A stretch of 45,213 nucleotides of DNA from JBFKAV01 sp041621405 (GTDB lineage: Bacteria; Pseudomonadota; Alphaproteobacteria; Rhodobacterales; Rhodobacteraceae): assembly GCA_041621405.1 (NCBI GenBank), contig JBFKAV010000009.1, positions 1 to 45,213 of the forward strand, read 5' to 3'. The notes beneath the pieces are model-generated. The model was given only the letters and a program-made list of their open reading frames with translations, searched no databases and was not told the origin of the DNA. Each line of letters starts with the position of its first letter. Within the stretch, counting starts at the first letter, position 1. The translations under genes and the position numbers were made by a program. Below, piece after piece: positions 15,852-23,680 of the stretch.

Positions 15852-16204
15852 AGCCGCGCGGGAACCGGCGGCAGCGACGCCTGCGCCTTCTTCGTCAGTC
15901 CGCCGCGGATTGTGGCATAGGCCACCTCGAGCCGGTGGCGCAGCTCGTCGGCGTCCATCCGGCCCCAGGGGATCAGCACCCAGGAGCGGTGAAAGTAGGG
16001 CGCGCGCTCGGCGCGGCCAAGATCGATCAGGAGCTCGGCGGTCTCGACGTCGGGGCATTTCACGCTGACGCCGGGGGTGACAGCGCCGATGCAGGCGAAC
16101 ATCTTGCCGCCCACCTTCCAGGCGTCGTGACCGCCGCCCCAGGGGTCGGAGACGTCGGCACCGGGCAGCGCCCGGCAGATCGCGTTGACGTCCTCGCGGC
16201 TCAT
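15842..16204 (-). CDS. MmcQ/YjbR family protein
   Basis: This 120-residue DNA-binding-like domain protein has the YjbR/CyaY-like fold, with family landmarks CRALPGADVSDPWGGGHDAWKVGGKMFACI and APYFHRSWVLIPWGRMDADELRHRLEVAYATIR. The role of the family is not established. The ATG at 16204 begins MSREDVNAICR and matches the family N-terminus; longer in-frame starts read through non-conserved sequence. Its stop overlaps the end of the extended VOC frame by ten bases, so the two genes converge. Confidence 0.82.
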   Translation of the reverse strand: MSREDVNAICRALPGADVSDPWGGGHDAWKVGGKMFACIGAVTPGVSVKCPDVETAELLIDLGRAERAPYFHRSWVLIPWGRMDADELRHRLEVAYATIRGGLTKKAQASLPPVPARLQS

Positions 16205-16234
16205 GGGCCACAGGATAGACCATTCCGCAAAGGC

Positions 16235-16263
16235 TTGGCAGGGGCGCCCGCGCCGCGTATAAG
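16235..16263 (+). promoter_or_regulatory. Strong sigma-70-type promoter of the cysS-cimA operon
   Basis: TTGGCA (16235-16240), exactly 17 bases, then TATAAG (16258-16263): one of the best promoter matches in the window. Initiation 7-8 bases later falls at 16270-16271, the A of the leader-ORF ATG. Confidence 0.7.
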
Positions 16264-16270
16264 CGTCGCC

Positions 16271-16312
16271 ATGAACGGCTTCGGCATCATCGCCATCTGC
16301 ATTACCGGCTGA
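16271..16312 (+). CDS. Candidate Ile-rich leader peptide of the cysS-cimA operon
   Basis: This 13-residue ORF reads MNGFGIIAICITG and ends in TGA at 16310-16312. Four of 13 residues are Ile (ATC ATC . ATC . ATT), with one Cys and one Thr. It has no Shine-Dalgarno sequence. Instead the predicted transcription start coincides with its ATG, so it would be translated leaderless, as described for trpL in Sinorhizobium. It lies 86 bases before cysS, whose operon continues into cimA, the first enzyme of the citramalate route to isoleucine. The Ile codons therefore fit feedback by charged Ile-tRNA. Translation and function are inferred and not shown. Confidence 0.55.
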   Translation: MNGFGIIAICITG

Positions 16313-16342
16313 CATCCGTCGGGCGGGCCGTTCTTACTGTTT
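16306..16342 (+). promoter_or_regulatory. Possible attenuator structure after the Ile leader ORF
   Basis: CGGC (16306-16309) and CCG (16316-16318) can pair with CGG (16324-16326) and GCCG (16327-16330), followed by the T-rich TTCTTACTGTTT. AACGGC inside the leader ORF (16274-16279) can pair alternatively with GCCGTT (16327-16332). The stems are short, so this is weaker than the ilvB attenuator. Confidence 0.3.
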
Positions 16343-16398
16343 CCATCGAGACTTGGATGAGCTAGCACCCCGCCCGCGGCAGGCGCGCGAGGAACAGC

Positions 16399-17823
16399 AT
16401 GGTCACGATCAGGCTCACCAATTCGAGGACCCGGACGAAGGAGGAGTTCGTTCCGCTCGATCCGGCCAACGTCAGGATCTACGTCTGCGGGCCGACGGTT
16501 TACGACCGGGCGCATCTGGGCAATGCACGGCCGGTCGTGGTGTTCGACGTGCTCTACCGGCTCCTCGGCCTCGTCTACGGGGCCGAGCACGTGACTTATG
16601 TGCGGAACGTCACCGACGTCGACGACAAGATCAACGCGCGGGCCGCCGAGACCGGGCGCCCGATCCGCGAGATCACCGATGAGACGCTGAGCTGGTTTCA
16701 CAACGACATGGCCGCGCTCGGGGCATTGCCGCCCACCTTCGAGCCGCGCGCGACCGAATGGATCGGCCCGATGGTGGCAATGATCGAGGACCTGATCGCC
16801 AAGGGGCACGCCTACGAGGCCGAGGGTCACGTTCTCTTCGCCGTCGAGAGCTACGCGGAGTACGGCCGGCTCTCGGGCCGGTCGACCGACGACATGATCG
16901 CGGGCGCCCGGGTCGAGGTCGCGCCCTACAAGCGCAACCCGATGGATTTCGTGCTCTGGAAACCATCGACCCCCGACCTGCCGGGCTGGGACAGCCCCTG
17001 GGGCCGCGGCCGCCCGGGCTGGCACATCGAATGCTCGGCGATGGCGCACGAGTTGCTCGGCGCGACGTTCGACATCCACGCCGGCGGCGTCGACCTCCTG
17101 TTCCCGCACCACGAGAACGAGCTCGCGCAGTCGTCCTGCGCGCATCCCGAGGCCGGCTTCGCACGGGTCTGGCTGCACAACGAGATGCTCCAGGTCGAGG
17201 GCAAGAAGATGTCGAAATCGCTCGGCAACTTCTTCACAGTCCGCGACCTGCTGGACAAGGGTGTGCCGGGCGAGGTGATCCGGTTCGTCGTGCTCTCCAC
17301 CCATTACCGCAAGCCGATGGACTGGACCGCGGAGAGGGCGCGGGAGGCGGAAGCGACGCTCCGCAGGTGGCACGGTCTCGTGGCGGGTCTCTCGGGGGGC
17401 ATCGAGCCCCCCTCGAGCCCGGCGCCCTCCGTCGTCGCCGCACTGGCCGACGACCTCAACACGGCGGGCGCCATCGCCGAGCTCCATGCGATTGCGGCAA
17501 AGGGAGATGCGGCGGGGCTCAAGGCCTCGGCGGAACTAATGGGGCTGCTGACGGATGAACTCGCTGGCTGGAACTGGAAGAGGTCTGAAAGCCTCGAAGG
17601 TCCGTTCCAGTTCATCGGCTATGGCGATGAAACCCATGGATCCTTGGCGCGAGCGGTCGCCGCGAAGTGGCAGAGCCTGCGGGAGGCCAAGGATTTCTCG
17701 TCAGCCGATGCGTTGCGGACGGCAGCGGCAGAAGCCGGACTGGAGCTTCGCGTGCTAAAGGGTGCGGTGCAGGCGGAGGCCCTCCCGGGTTTCGACCCCG
17801 CCAAGCTGGAGGCACTGACATGA
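16399..17823 (+). CDS. cysS: Cysteinyl-tRNA synthetase
   Basis: This class I synthetase charges tRNACys. In its 474 residues the zinc ligand Cys30 (VCGPTVYDRAHLGNARP) is followed by the HIGH-equivalent HLGN at residues 39-42. GWHIECSAM and HHENELAQS provide the other Zn ligands, and KMSKS is at residues 270-274. Length and order are typical. The ATG at 16399 has GAGGAAC upstream. It is the first full gene of an operon with cimA, which is unusual functionally since the two serve different amino acids. The Ile-rich leader upstream suggests the operon is tuned to cimA. Confidence 0.97.
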   Translation: MVTIRLTNSRTRTKEEFVPLDPANVRIYVCGPTVYDRAHLGNARPVVVFDVLYRLLGLVYGAEHVTYVRNVTDVDDKINARAAETGRPIREITDETLSWFHNDMAALGALPPTFEPRATEWIGPMVAMIEDLIAKGHAYEAEGHVLFAVESYAEYGRLSGRSTDDMIAGARVEVAPYKRNPMDFVLWKPSTPDLPGWDSPWGRGRPGWHIECSAMAHELLGATFDIHAGGVDLLFPHHENELAQSSCAHPEAGFARVWLHNEMLQVEGKKMSKSLGNFFTVRDLLDKGVPGEVIRFVVLSTHYRKPMDWTAERAREAEATLRRWHGLVAGLSGGIEPPSSPAPSVVAALADDLNTAGAIAELHAIAAKGDAAGLKASAELMGLLTDELAGWNWKRSESLEGPFQFIGYGDETHGSLARAVAAKWQSLREAKDFSSADALRTAAAEAGLELRVLKGAVQAEALPGFDPAKLEALT

Positions 17824-17864
17824 CCCTGCCGGTTCCAGAGCAACAGAGGCTTGCGCCGGACCCG

Positions 17865-17912
17865 CGGGGTGGGCGCACTTGCGCCCGCCCCGGGGGGGCG
17901 GGGCGGGCGCAA
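17865..17912 (+). promoter_or_regulatory. Mutually exclusive hairpins between cysS and cimA
   Basis: A central arm TGCGCCCGCCCCG (17880-17892) can pair upstream with CGGGGTGGGCGCA (17865-17877, one G-U pair, tight loop). Alternatively, TTGCGCCCGCCCC (17879-17891) pairs perfectly over 13 bp with the downstream arm 17900-17912. Only one structure can form at a time. No T-tract follows. Confidence 0.5.
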
Positions 17913-17934
17913 GCCGGTTCGCGGGCGAACCGGC
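17913..17934 (+). promoter_or_regulatory. Second hairpin upstream of cimA
   Basis: GCCGGTTCG (17913-17921) pairs with CGAACCGGC (17926-17934) across a CGGG loop. It abuts the preceding hairpin and ends 26 bases before the cimA ribosome site GGAGG (17961-17965). Confidence 0.5.
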
Positions 17935-17974
17935 GGAAGAGGTCTGCCGGATGCGCGGTCGGAGGTCTACCGGA

Positions 17975-19597
17975 ATGACCAGCGAGCGGCTTTCCCTCTT
18001 CGACACTACGCTTCGGGACGGGCAGCAGACCCAAGGGGTGCAGTTCTCGACCGCCGACAAGATCGAGATCGCGCGGGCCCTCGACGGGCTCGGGATCGAC
18101 TACATCGAGGGCGGCTGGCCCGGGGCGAACCCGACCGACAGCGAGTTCTTCGCCCAGCGGCCCGAGACAAGGGCGACCTTTACCGCCTTCGGCATGACCA
18201 AGCGCTCGGGCCGCTCGGCCGAGAACGACGACGTGCTCGCGGCCGTGGTCAACGCCGAGACGCCGGCGGTCTGCCTCGTCGGCAAGACCCACGATTTCCA
18301 CGTCCGCACCGCGCTTGGGGTGAGCCTCGAGGAGAACGTCGAGAACATCCGCGCCTCGATCGCGCATCTCGGGACCAGGGGCCGCGAGGCCCTGTTCGAC
18401 GCCGAGCACTTCTTCGATGGATGGAAGGCCGACCCCGGCTACGCCATGGCCTGCCTCAGGGCCGCGGAGGATGCCGGCGCGCGCTGGATCGTTCTGTGCG
18501 ACACCAACGGCGGCACGCTGCCCCACGAGGTACGCCGCATCGCCGCGGCGGTGATCGAGGGCGGCATCCCCGGCGACCGGCTGGGCATTCACTGCCACGA
18601 CGATACGGGCAACGCGGTGGCGAACTCGCTGGCGGCGGTGGATGCGGGCTGCCGGCAGATCCAGGGAACCTTGAACGGCCTCGGCGAGCGCTGCGGCAAT
18701 GCCAACCTGACCACGCTGATCCCGACCCTGCTCCTCAAGGAGCCGTATGCCTCGGCCTTCGCGACCGGGGTGAGCCGCGAGGCGCTCTCGCACCTCACCC
18801 GGGTGAGCCGGAAGCTCGACGACATCCTGAACCGGGTGCCACTGCGCAGCGCGCCCTACGTCGGCGCCTCGGCCTTCGCCCACAAGGCTGGGCTGCACGC
18901 CTCGGCGATCCTCAAGGACCCGGCGACCTACGAGCATGTCGACCCCCGCGTGGTGGGCAACGCGCGGGTGATCCCGATGTCGAATCAGGCCGGCCAGTCG
19001 AACCTGCGCGCCCGGCTTGCCGAGGCCGGGCTCGCGGTCGAGCCGGGCGATCCCGCGCTCGCGCGCATTCTCGACCGGATCAAGCTGCGCGAGGACCAGG
19101 GCTACAGCTACGACACCGCACAGGCCTCGTTCGAGCTGATCGCGCGCGACGAGCTCGGGCAGCTGCCGAAGTTCTTCGAGGTGCTGCGCTACCGGGTCAC
19201 CGTCGAGCGTCGGCCGAACGGCGGCGGGCACATGGCGAGCCATTCCGAGGCGGTGGTGGTCGTCGCCATCGGCAGGGAGACGATGCTCTCGGTGTCCGAA
19301 TCGATGGACGAGACCGGCTCGGACCGCGGCCCGGTCAACGCGCTCGCCAAGGCGCTGGCGAAGGACCTCGGCCCCTACCAGCGGTTCATCGAGGACATCC
19401 GCCTCGTTGACTTCAAGGTGCGGATCACCCAGGGCGGCACCGAGGCGGTGACCCGGGTGATCATCGACAGCGAGGATGGCGAGGGGCGGCGCTGGTCGAC
19501 CGTCGGCGTCTCCCCCAACATCGTCGACGCCTCGTTCGAGGCGCTTCTGGACGCCATCACCTGGAAGCTCGTGCGCGACGGGGCGAGCCCGGGGTGA
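17975..19597 (+). CDS. cimA: (R)-citramalate synthase
   Basis: CimA condenses pyruvate and acetyl-CoA to citramalate, giving 2-oxobutyrate for isoleucine without threonine. The 540-residue protein begins RLSLFDTTLRDGQQTQGVQF, the HMGL-like/LeuA-like motif. Metal-site HCHDDTGNAVANSL, ERCGNANL and FAHKAGLHASAI follow. The C-terminal regulatory LeuA-dimer domain runs from about residue 390 to the end. Length and the GGWPGANPTD segment separate CimA from 2-isopropylmalate and homocitrate synthases. The ATG at 17975 follows GGAGG at ten bases. The stop overlaps the start of the next gene (GTGA). Regulation probably involves the leader ORF and the hairpins upstream. Confidence 0.93.
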   Translation: MTSERLSLFDTTLRDGQQTQGVQFSTADKIEIARALDGLGIDYIEGGWPGANPTDSEFFAQRPETRATFTAFGMTKRSGRSAENDDVLAAVVNAETPAVCLVGKTHDFHVRTALGVSLEENVENIRASIAHLGTRGREALFDAEHFFDGWKADPGYAMACLRAAEDAGARWIVLCDTNGGTLPHEVRRIAAAVIEGGIPGDRLGIHCHDDTGNAVANSLAAVDAGCRQIQGTLNGLGERCGNANLTTLIPTLLLKEPYASAFATGVSREALSHLTRVSRKLDDILNRVPLRSAPYVGASAFAHKAGLHASAILKDPATYEHVDPRVVGNARVIPMSNQAGQSNLRARLAEAGLAVEPGDPALARILDRIKLREDQGYSYDTAQASFELIARDELGQLPKFFEVLRYRVTVERRPNGGGHMASHSEAVVVVAIGRETMLSVSESMDETGSDRGPVNALAKALAKDLGPYQRFIEDIRLVDFKVRITQGGTEAVTRVIIDSEDGEGRRWSTVGVSPNIVDASFEALLDAITWKLVRDGASPG

Positions 19598-20325
19598 GCG
19601 GGGCGTTCTTCACGCTCTACGAGGGCCTGCCGCGGCAGGGGCCGGGAGCGCCGGAGGACGTGGCCTGGGCGGCCGCTGCCGCCGGTCTGGCGCGGGATGC
19701 CCGGATCTGCGACGCCGGCTCGGGCGCGGGCGGCGATGTCGCGGCGCTGCTGGCGGCCGCGCCGGAAGGCCATGTCACCGCCGTCGACAGCCACGCGCCG
19801 TTCATCGAGGCGCTCTCGGCCCGGTTCGCGGCGGACCCCCGGGTGACCGGAACGGTCGGCGACATGGGCGCGCTGCCCGGGCGCTACGACTTCATCTGGT
19901 CCGCCGGCGCGGTCTACTTCCTCGGCGTGAGCGAGGCATTGACCACCTGGGCGGGCGCGCTGATCCCCGGCGGCGCGGTGGCGTTCTCCGAGCCCTGCCT
20001 CTTCGCCACCGATCCCTCACCCGAGGCGGTTGCCTTCTGGGAAGGCTATCCAGACCTGACCGACGCCCGGGGAATCGCCGAACGGGTCGCGGCCGCGGGG
20101 TTCGAGACCGTCGCCACGCGCCGGCTTTCGGACGCCGCGTGGGAGGCCTACTACGGCCCGATGGAGGCGCGAATCGCGGAGCTGTCGGGGCGGGCGGATC
20201 GAGCGTCCACGGGCCCGGACGAAGCTCTAGCGGAGGTGCTCGCCGCCGCGCGGGCCGAAATCGCCGCCTGGCGCGGGGCGCGGCGCGAAACCGGCTACCT
20301 GCTCTCCGTGGTCCGCCGCCGATGA
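19594..20325 (+). CDS. SAM-dependent class I methyltransferase
   Basis: The 243-residue protein has a Rossmann methyltransferase core: motif I ICDAGSGAGGDVAALLAAA (about residues 38-56), VTAVDSHAPFIEAL with the acidic ribose ligand, and FIWSAGAVYFLG as motif IV. The start is GTG at 19594, overlapping the cimA stop by four bases (GTGA), so it is translationally coupled. A substrate cannot be proposed; small-molecule, quinone or lipid targets are all possible. The next gene overlaps by ATGA, so cimA, this gene and the isoprenoid-synthase-like gene form one tight unit. Confidence 0.85.
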   Translation: MSGAFFTLYEGLPRQGPGAPEDVAWAAAAAGLARDARICDAGSGAGGDVAALLAAAPEGHVTAVDSHAPFIEALSARFAADPRVTGTVGDMGALPGRYDFIWSAGAVYFLGVSEALTTWAGALIPGGAVAFSEPCLFATDPSPEAVAFWEGYPDLTDARGIAERVAAAGFETVATRRLSDAAWEAYYGPMEARIAELSGRADRASTGPDEALAEVLAAARAEIAAWRGARRETGYLLSVVRRR

Positions 20326-21098
20326 CGCTTGAGGCCTGCGCCGGGATCGTTGAGCGCGGCGACCCAGACCGTTTTCTCGCTACGTTGGCCGCGCCGCCGA
20401 CGGCGCGGGGCGTGCTCTTGCCGCTTTACGCCTTCAACGTCGAGGTCGCCCGCGCGCCCTGGGTGACGGCCGAGCCGATGATCGCCGAGATGCGCCTGCA
20501 ATGGTGGCGCGACACGCTGGCCGAGATCGCCGCGGGCCGTCCGGCGCGGGCGCACGAGGTCGTCGCGCCGCTGGCCGGGGTGATCCGCGACGCCGGCATC
20601 CCCGCGGCACTGCTCGACGAGGCGGTGGCGGCACGGCGCTGGGACATCGGGCGCGAGCCCTTCGCCGGCGAGGCGGCCTTGCGCGACCATCTCGACCGCA
20701 CCGGCGGTCACCTGATGTGGGCCTCCGCGCTGGCGCTCGGCGCGCCCGCAGCGGCCGAGCCGCCGTTGCGCGATCTCGCCCGCGCCGCCGCGCTGGCCGC
20801 CTGGTTCCGGGCGGTGCCGGCCCTGGAAGCGTCGGGGCGACAGCCCTTGCCCGACGAGCGGTCGGAGACGGTGGCGCGGCTGGCGCGAGAGGGGCTTGGC
20901 TGGATCGCCGAGGCCCGGGCCCATCGCCAGGCCGTGCCGAGGGCGGTATGGCCGGCGCTGTTGACTGCCTGGCAGGCGGAGCCGCTACTGACCCTGGCGG
21001 CCGCGGCGCCGGAGCGGGTGCGGGCAGGGGAGCTGCAACTGTCGGAATTCACCCGGCGCGGGCGCCTGCTCTGGCAGGCGGCGACCGGCCGTTGGTAG
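20322..21098 (+). CDS. Squalene/phytoene synthase family protein (NDUFAF6-like)
   Basis: The 258-residue all-helical protein shows the family motif MIAEMRLQWWRDTLAEI near residues 50-66 and RTGGHLMWASALALG around residues 126-140. The Asp-rich prenyl-diphosphate motifs of true CrtB/squalene synthases are not evident. In this it resembles the degenerate NDUFAF6-like branch, linked in mitochondria to complex I assembly, so catalysis is doubtful. The ATG at 20322 overlaps the methyltransferase stop (ATGA). A hairpin follows 14 bases after the stop. Confidence 0.8.
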   Translation: MTLEACAGIVERGDPDRFLATLAAPPTARGVLLPLYAFNVEVARAPWVTAEPMIAEMRLQWWRDTLAEIAAGRPARAHEVVAPLAGVIRDAGIPAALLDEAVAARRWDIGREPFAGEAALRDHLDRTGGHLMWASALALGAPAAAEPPLRDLARAAALAAWFRAVPALEASGRQPLPDERSETVARLAREGLGWIAEARAHRQAVPRAVWPALLTAWQAEPLLTLAAAAPERVRAGELQLSEFTRRGRLLWQAATGRW

Positions 21099-21112
21099 CG
21101 CCGCCAAAAGCA

Positions 21113-21140
21113 AACGCGCCGGGCCAGTTCCCGGCGCGTT
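21113..21140. terminator. Bidirectional hairpin terminator
   Basis: AACGCGCCGGG (21113-21123) and CCCGGCGCGTT (21130-21140) form an 11-bp stem with a CCAGTT loop. On the minus strand TGCTTTTGG follows, making it a fair terminator for the small minus-strand gene. It also sits just after the plus-strand operon. Confidence 0.6.
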
Positions 21141-21172
21141 CTCCGTCACCCAATCTACCGCTTACGAACCTC

Positions 21173-21334
21173 TCAGGCCTCGTCCGATCCGGTGTCGATC
21201 AGCCAGCCACCGGGGCCGGCGATGCGGTCGGGCAGGATGAAGATCAGCACCTCGCGGATCACCAGACAGGTGACGAAGGCCGCCACGATCTCGTCGAAAG
21301 AAATCTGCCCTAGGTACTCCACCGAACCCTCCAT
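21173..21334 (-). CDS. Small hydrophobic protein of 53 residues, unknown function
   Basis: The minus-strand ORF starts MEGSVEYLGQISFDEIVAAF and continues into TCLVIREVLIFILPDRI, a single probable membrane segment (about residues 16-36). It ends GGWLIDTGSDEA and TGA at 21173-21175. GGAAGAG lies about eleven bases before the ATG. It is the only good frame in the 400-base gap between the isoprenoid-synthase-like gene and corA, and a terminator lies right after its stop on the same strand. The hydrophobic/charged pattern looks protein-like, but no family is recognised. Confidence 0.5.
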   Translation of the reverse strand: MEGSVEYLGQISFDEIVAAFVTCLVIREVLIFILPDRIAGPGGWLIDTGSDEA

Positions 21335-21503
21335 CGGTACGCGTTCTCTTCCTCCCTTTGATCGCCGGGAAAGCCGGCATTAATTGGGCCGAACCGGGTT
21401 CATTTTCTTGCCGAAAGGGGCCGCAATTGTGCTGGCGTGACCGCTTCCCGGACCCGGTCCGGGCGGCTATACCGAAGCGGAACCCCCAGCCCCGGGTCCG
21501 GAG

Positions 21504-22463
21504 ATGCTGACCGCGTATCAGGAAGCCGAAGGACGGCTGGCGCCCTTGCCGTCCGGCGGGCCGCTGGCCGAAGCGCTCTGGATCGACCTCTACCGCCCCG
21601 GCGCCGAGGAGGTGGCCGCCGTGTCGGCGCTCGGCGTGGCGGTGCCGAGCATCGCCGACATGGAGGAGATCGAGATCTCGAACCGGCTCTACCGGGTGGA
21701 TGGCACCGAGGTAATGACGGTGGTATTGCCCGGGATGTCCGCGAGCCGCGGGGCGATGGCGGGGCCGGTGAGCTTCCTGGTCTCGCCCGACCGCCTCGTC
21801 ACCGTGCGACACCACGTGCCGCGTCCGTTCGAGACCTTTCCGCCCCGCGCCGACCGCGCCAGCGCCGGCTGCGCCAGCCCCGCGCAGCTGTTCCTTGGGC
21901 TGGGCGAGGAGATCGTGGCGCGGCTCGCCGACCTGCTCGAGGGCGCCGGCGCCACGCTCGACGGGGTGGCGCGCGGCGTCTATGGCGGCGGTGCGGCGGC
22001 GCAGCCGAAGCTCTTGCGAGAGGCCTTGGAGGAGATCGGGCGGCAGGGCGAGCTTCTGGGCCGGGTCCGGCTCGGGCTCCTCACCATGGAGCGCGCGATC
22101 GGCTTTTTCGACGTGACCGCCGCCAAGGCCGGCGGGCAGGCGCTGCCCGAGGCGCTGGTCCACGAGCTTCTGCGCGACATCCAGGCGCTGGAGGTTCACG
22201 CCGATTTCCTCGGCCAGCGGGTGGCGCTGATCACCGACGCCACGCTCGGCATGGTGAACCTGGCGCAGAACAGCGCGGTCAAGGGCCTGTCGGTGGTGGC
22301 CGCGGTCTTCCTGCCACCGACCCTGATCGCCTCGGTCTACGGCATGAACTTCGCCTTCATGCCGGAACTCTCGCTTGCCTGGGGCTATCCGGGCGCGCTT
22401 GGCCTAATGGTCGTCTCGGCGGCCGCCAGCTACCTGTTCTTCCGCTGGAAGAAGTGGCTCTGA
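21504..22463 (+). CDS. CorA family divalent-cation transporter
   Basis: A 319-residue CorA-type channel for Mg2+ or a related ion. The large N-terminal cytoplasmic domain (to about residue 250) contains ALWIDLYRPGAEEVAAV and MEEIEISNRLYRVDG, as in other CorA/ZntB proteins. Two C-terminal membrane helices flank YGMNF followed by MPEL, the pore signature. The long helix before them (VHELLRDIQALEVHADFLGQRVALITDATLGMVNLAQN) is typical. CorA versus ZntB cannot be decided from the motif alone. The start is ATG at 21504. Confidence 0.93.
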   Translation: MLTAYQEAEGRLAPLPSGGPLAEALWIDLYRPGAEEVAAVSALGVAVPSIADMEEIEISNRLYRVDGTEVMTVVLPGMSASRGAMAGPVSFLVSPDRLVTVRHHVPRPFETFPPRADRASAGCASPAQLFLGLGEEIVARLADLLEGAGATLDGVARGVYGGGAAAQPKLLREALEEIGRQGELLGRVRLGLLTMERAIGFFDVTAAKAGGQALPEALVHELLRDIQALEVHADFLGQRVALITDATLGMVNLAQNSAVKGLSVVAAVFLPPTLIASVYGMNFAFMPELSLAWGYPGALGLMVVSAAASYLFFRWKKWL

Positions 22464-22540
22464 GTCCTGGACCGCGCCACTGGGTCGCGCTTGAAGGCGG
22501 TTGCGGCCGTCACTAGGGTCAGCCGCGTGAGGAGGGGCGG

Positions 22541-23677
22541 ATGGCCGGGAATCGCAAGCTTTTCGAGGAGGTCGGCGAGGGCGCCGCACGGCCCGAGCCC
22601 CAGGGCGGGATGATCGCCCGGGGCGGGCGCGGCGCGCGGGGCGCGATCCGGGTCTGGCTTCTCGTGCTCTTCGCGCTCGTGGTGGCGATGATCGCCGTGG
22701 GCGGGCTGACGCGGCTCACCGATTCCGGGCTGTCGATCACCGAGTGGCGTCCCGTCACCGGCGCCCTGCCGCCGATGAACGAAGCGGCCTGGCAGGCCGA
22801 GTTCGAGAAGTACCGGGCGATCCCCGAATACCAGCTGCAGAACCGCGGCATGACGCTGGGCGAGTTCAAGGTGATCTACTGGTGGGAATGGGGCCACCGC
22901 CAGCTCGGCCGAGTGATCGGCCTGATCTGGGCCACGGGCTTCCTGGGCTTCTGGGCCACGAAGCGGATTCCGCCGGGCTGGGTGCCGCGGCTTCTCGGCC
23001 TCGGCGCGCTCGGCGGGCTGCAGGGCGCGATCGGCTGGTGGATGGTCTCCTCGGGCCTCGGCGGCGAGATGGTCGACGTGGCGAGCTACCGGCTCGCCAT
23101 CCACCTCGGCCTTGCCTTCGCGATCCTGGGGCTGATCGCCTGGTACGCCTTCCTCCTGTCGCGCCCCGAGGCCGAGCTTCTGCAGGCGCGTCGCGCTCGG
23201 GAGGCGAAGCTCTTCTCGCTCTCGACCGGAGCGATGCACCTCGCATTCGTACAGATCCTGCTCGGCGCGCTGGTCGCCGGGATCGACGCGGGCCGAGGCT
23301 TCACCGACTGGCCGCTTATGGCAGGCGGGATCCTCCCGCCCGATCCGTTCTGGATCGAGCCCCTCTGGCGCAACTTCTTCGAGAACGCGGGGCTGGTGCA
23401 GTTCATCCACCGGGTCGTGGGCTACCTGCTGCTCGGCTTCGGCCTCTTTGTCTGGGCAAGGGGGCGACGCAGCGGCCAGCGCCGCACGCAGGCCGCCTTC
23501 AACATGATGGCGGCGATCCTGGTGCTGCAGGTGGTGCTCGGCATCGTCACGGTGATGAACTCGGCGCCGCTTTGGCTGGCGCTTCTGCACCAGCTTGGCG
23601 CGGTGGCGCTCTGGGTCGCGATCCTGCGCGCCCGGTTCCTCGCCCAGTATCCCATTGCCACCTCCGTCCGGGGCTGA
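22541..23677 (+). CDS. ctaA: Heme A synthase (COX15/CtaA type 2)
   Basis: This inner-membrane enzyme converts heme O to heme A for aa3-type cytochrome oxidase. The 378-residue protein has about eight membrane segments. The conserved His residues appear in YWWEWGHRQLGR, RLAIHLGLAF, VQFIHRVVGYLL and LLHQLGAVALW, in the internal-repeat arrangement of the family. The N-terminal TRLTDSGLSITEWRPVTGALPP is the diagnostic first periplasmic loop. The ATG at 22541 follows GAGGAGGGGCGG. No oxidase genes are in the window. Confidence 0.96.
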   Translation: MAGNRKLFEEVGEGAARPEPQGGMIARGGRGARGAIRVWLLVLFALVVAMIAVGGLTRLTDSGLSITEWRPVTGALPPMNEAAWQAEFEKYRAIPEYQLQNRGMTLGEFKVIYWWEWGHRQLGRVIGLIWATGFLGFWATKRIPPGWVPRLLGLGALGGLQGAIGWWMVSSGLGGEMVDVASYRLAIHLGLAFAILGLIAWYAFLLSRPEAELLQARRAREAKLFSLSTGAMHLAFVQILLGALVAGIDAGRGFTDWPLMAGGILPPDPFWIEPLWRNFFENAGLVQFIHRVVGYLLLGFGLFVWARGRRSGQRRTQAAFNMMAAILVLQVVLGIVTVMNSAPLWLALLHQLGAVALWVAILRARFLAQYPIATSVRG

Positions 23678-23680
23678 GAC

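Noticed and set aside
17879..17934. Intrinsic terminator between cysS and cimA
   Set aside because: The stems are strong but no T-tract follows, and cimA has no separate promoter that I can see; it was kept as a regulatory structure instead.
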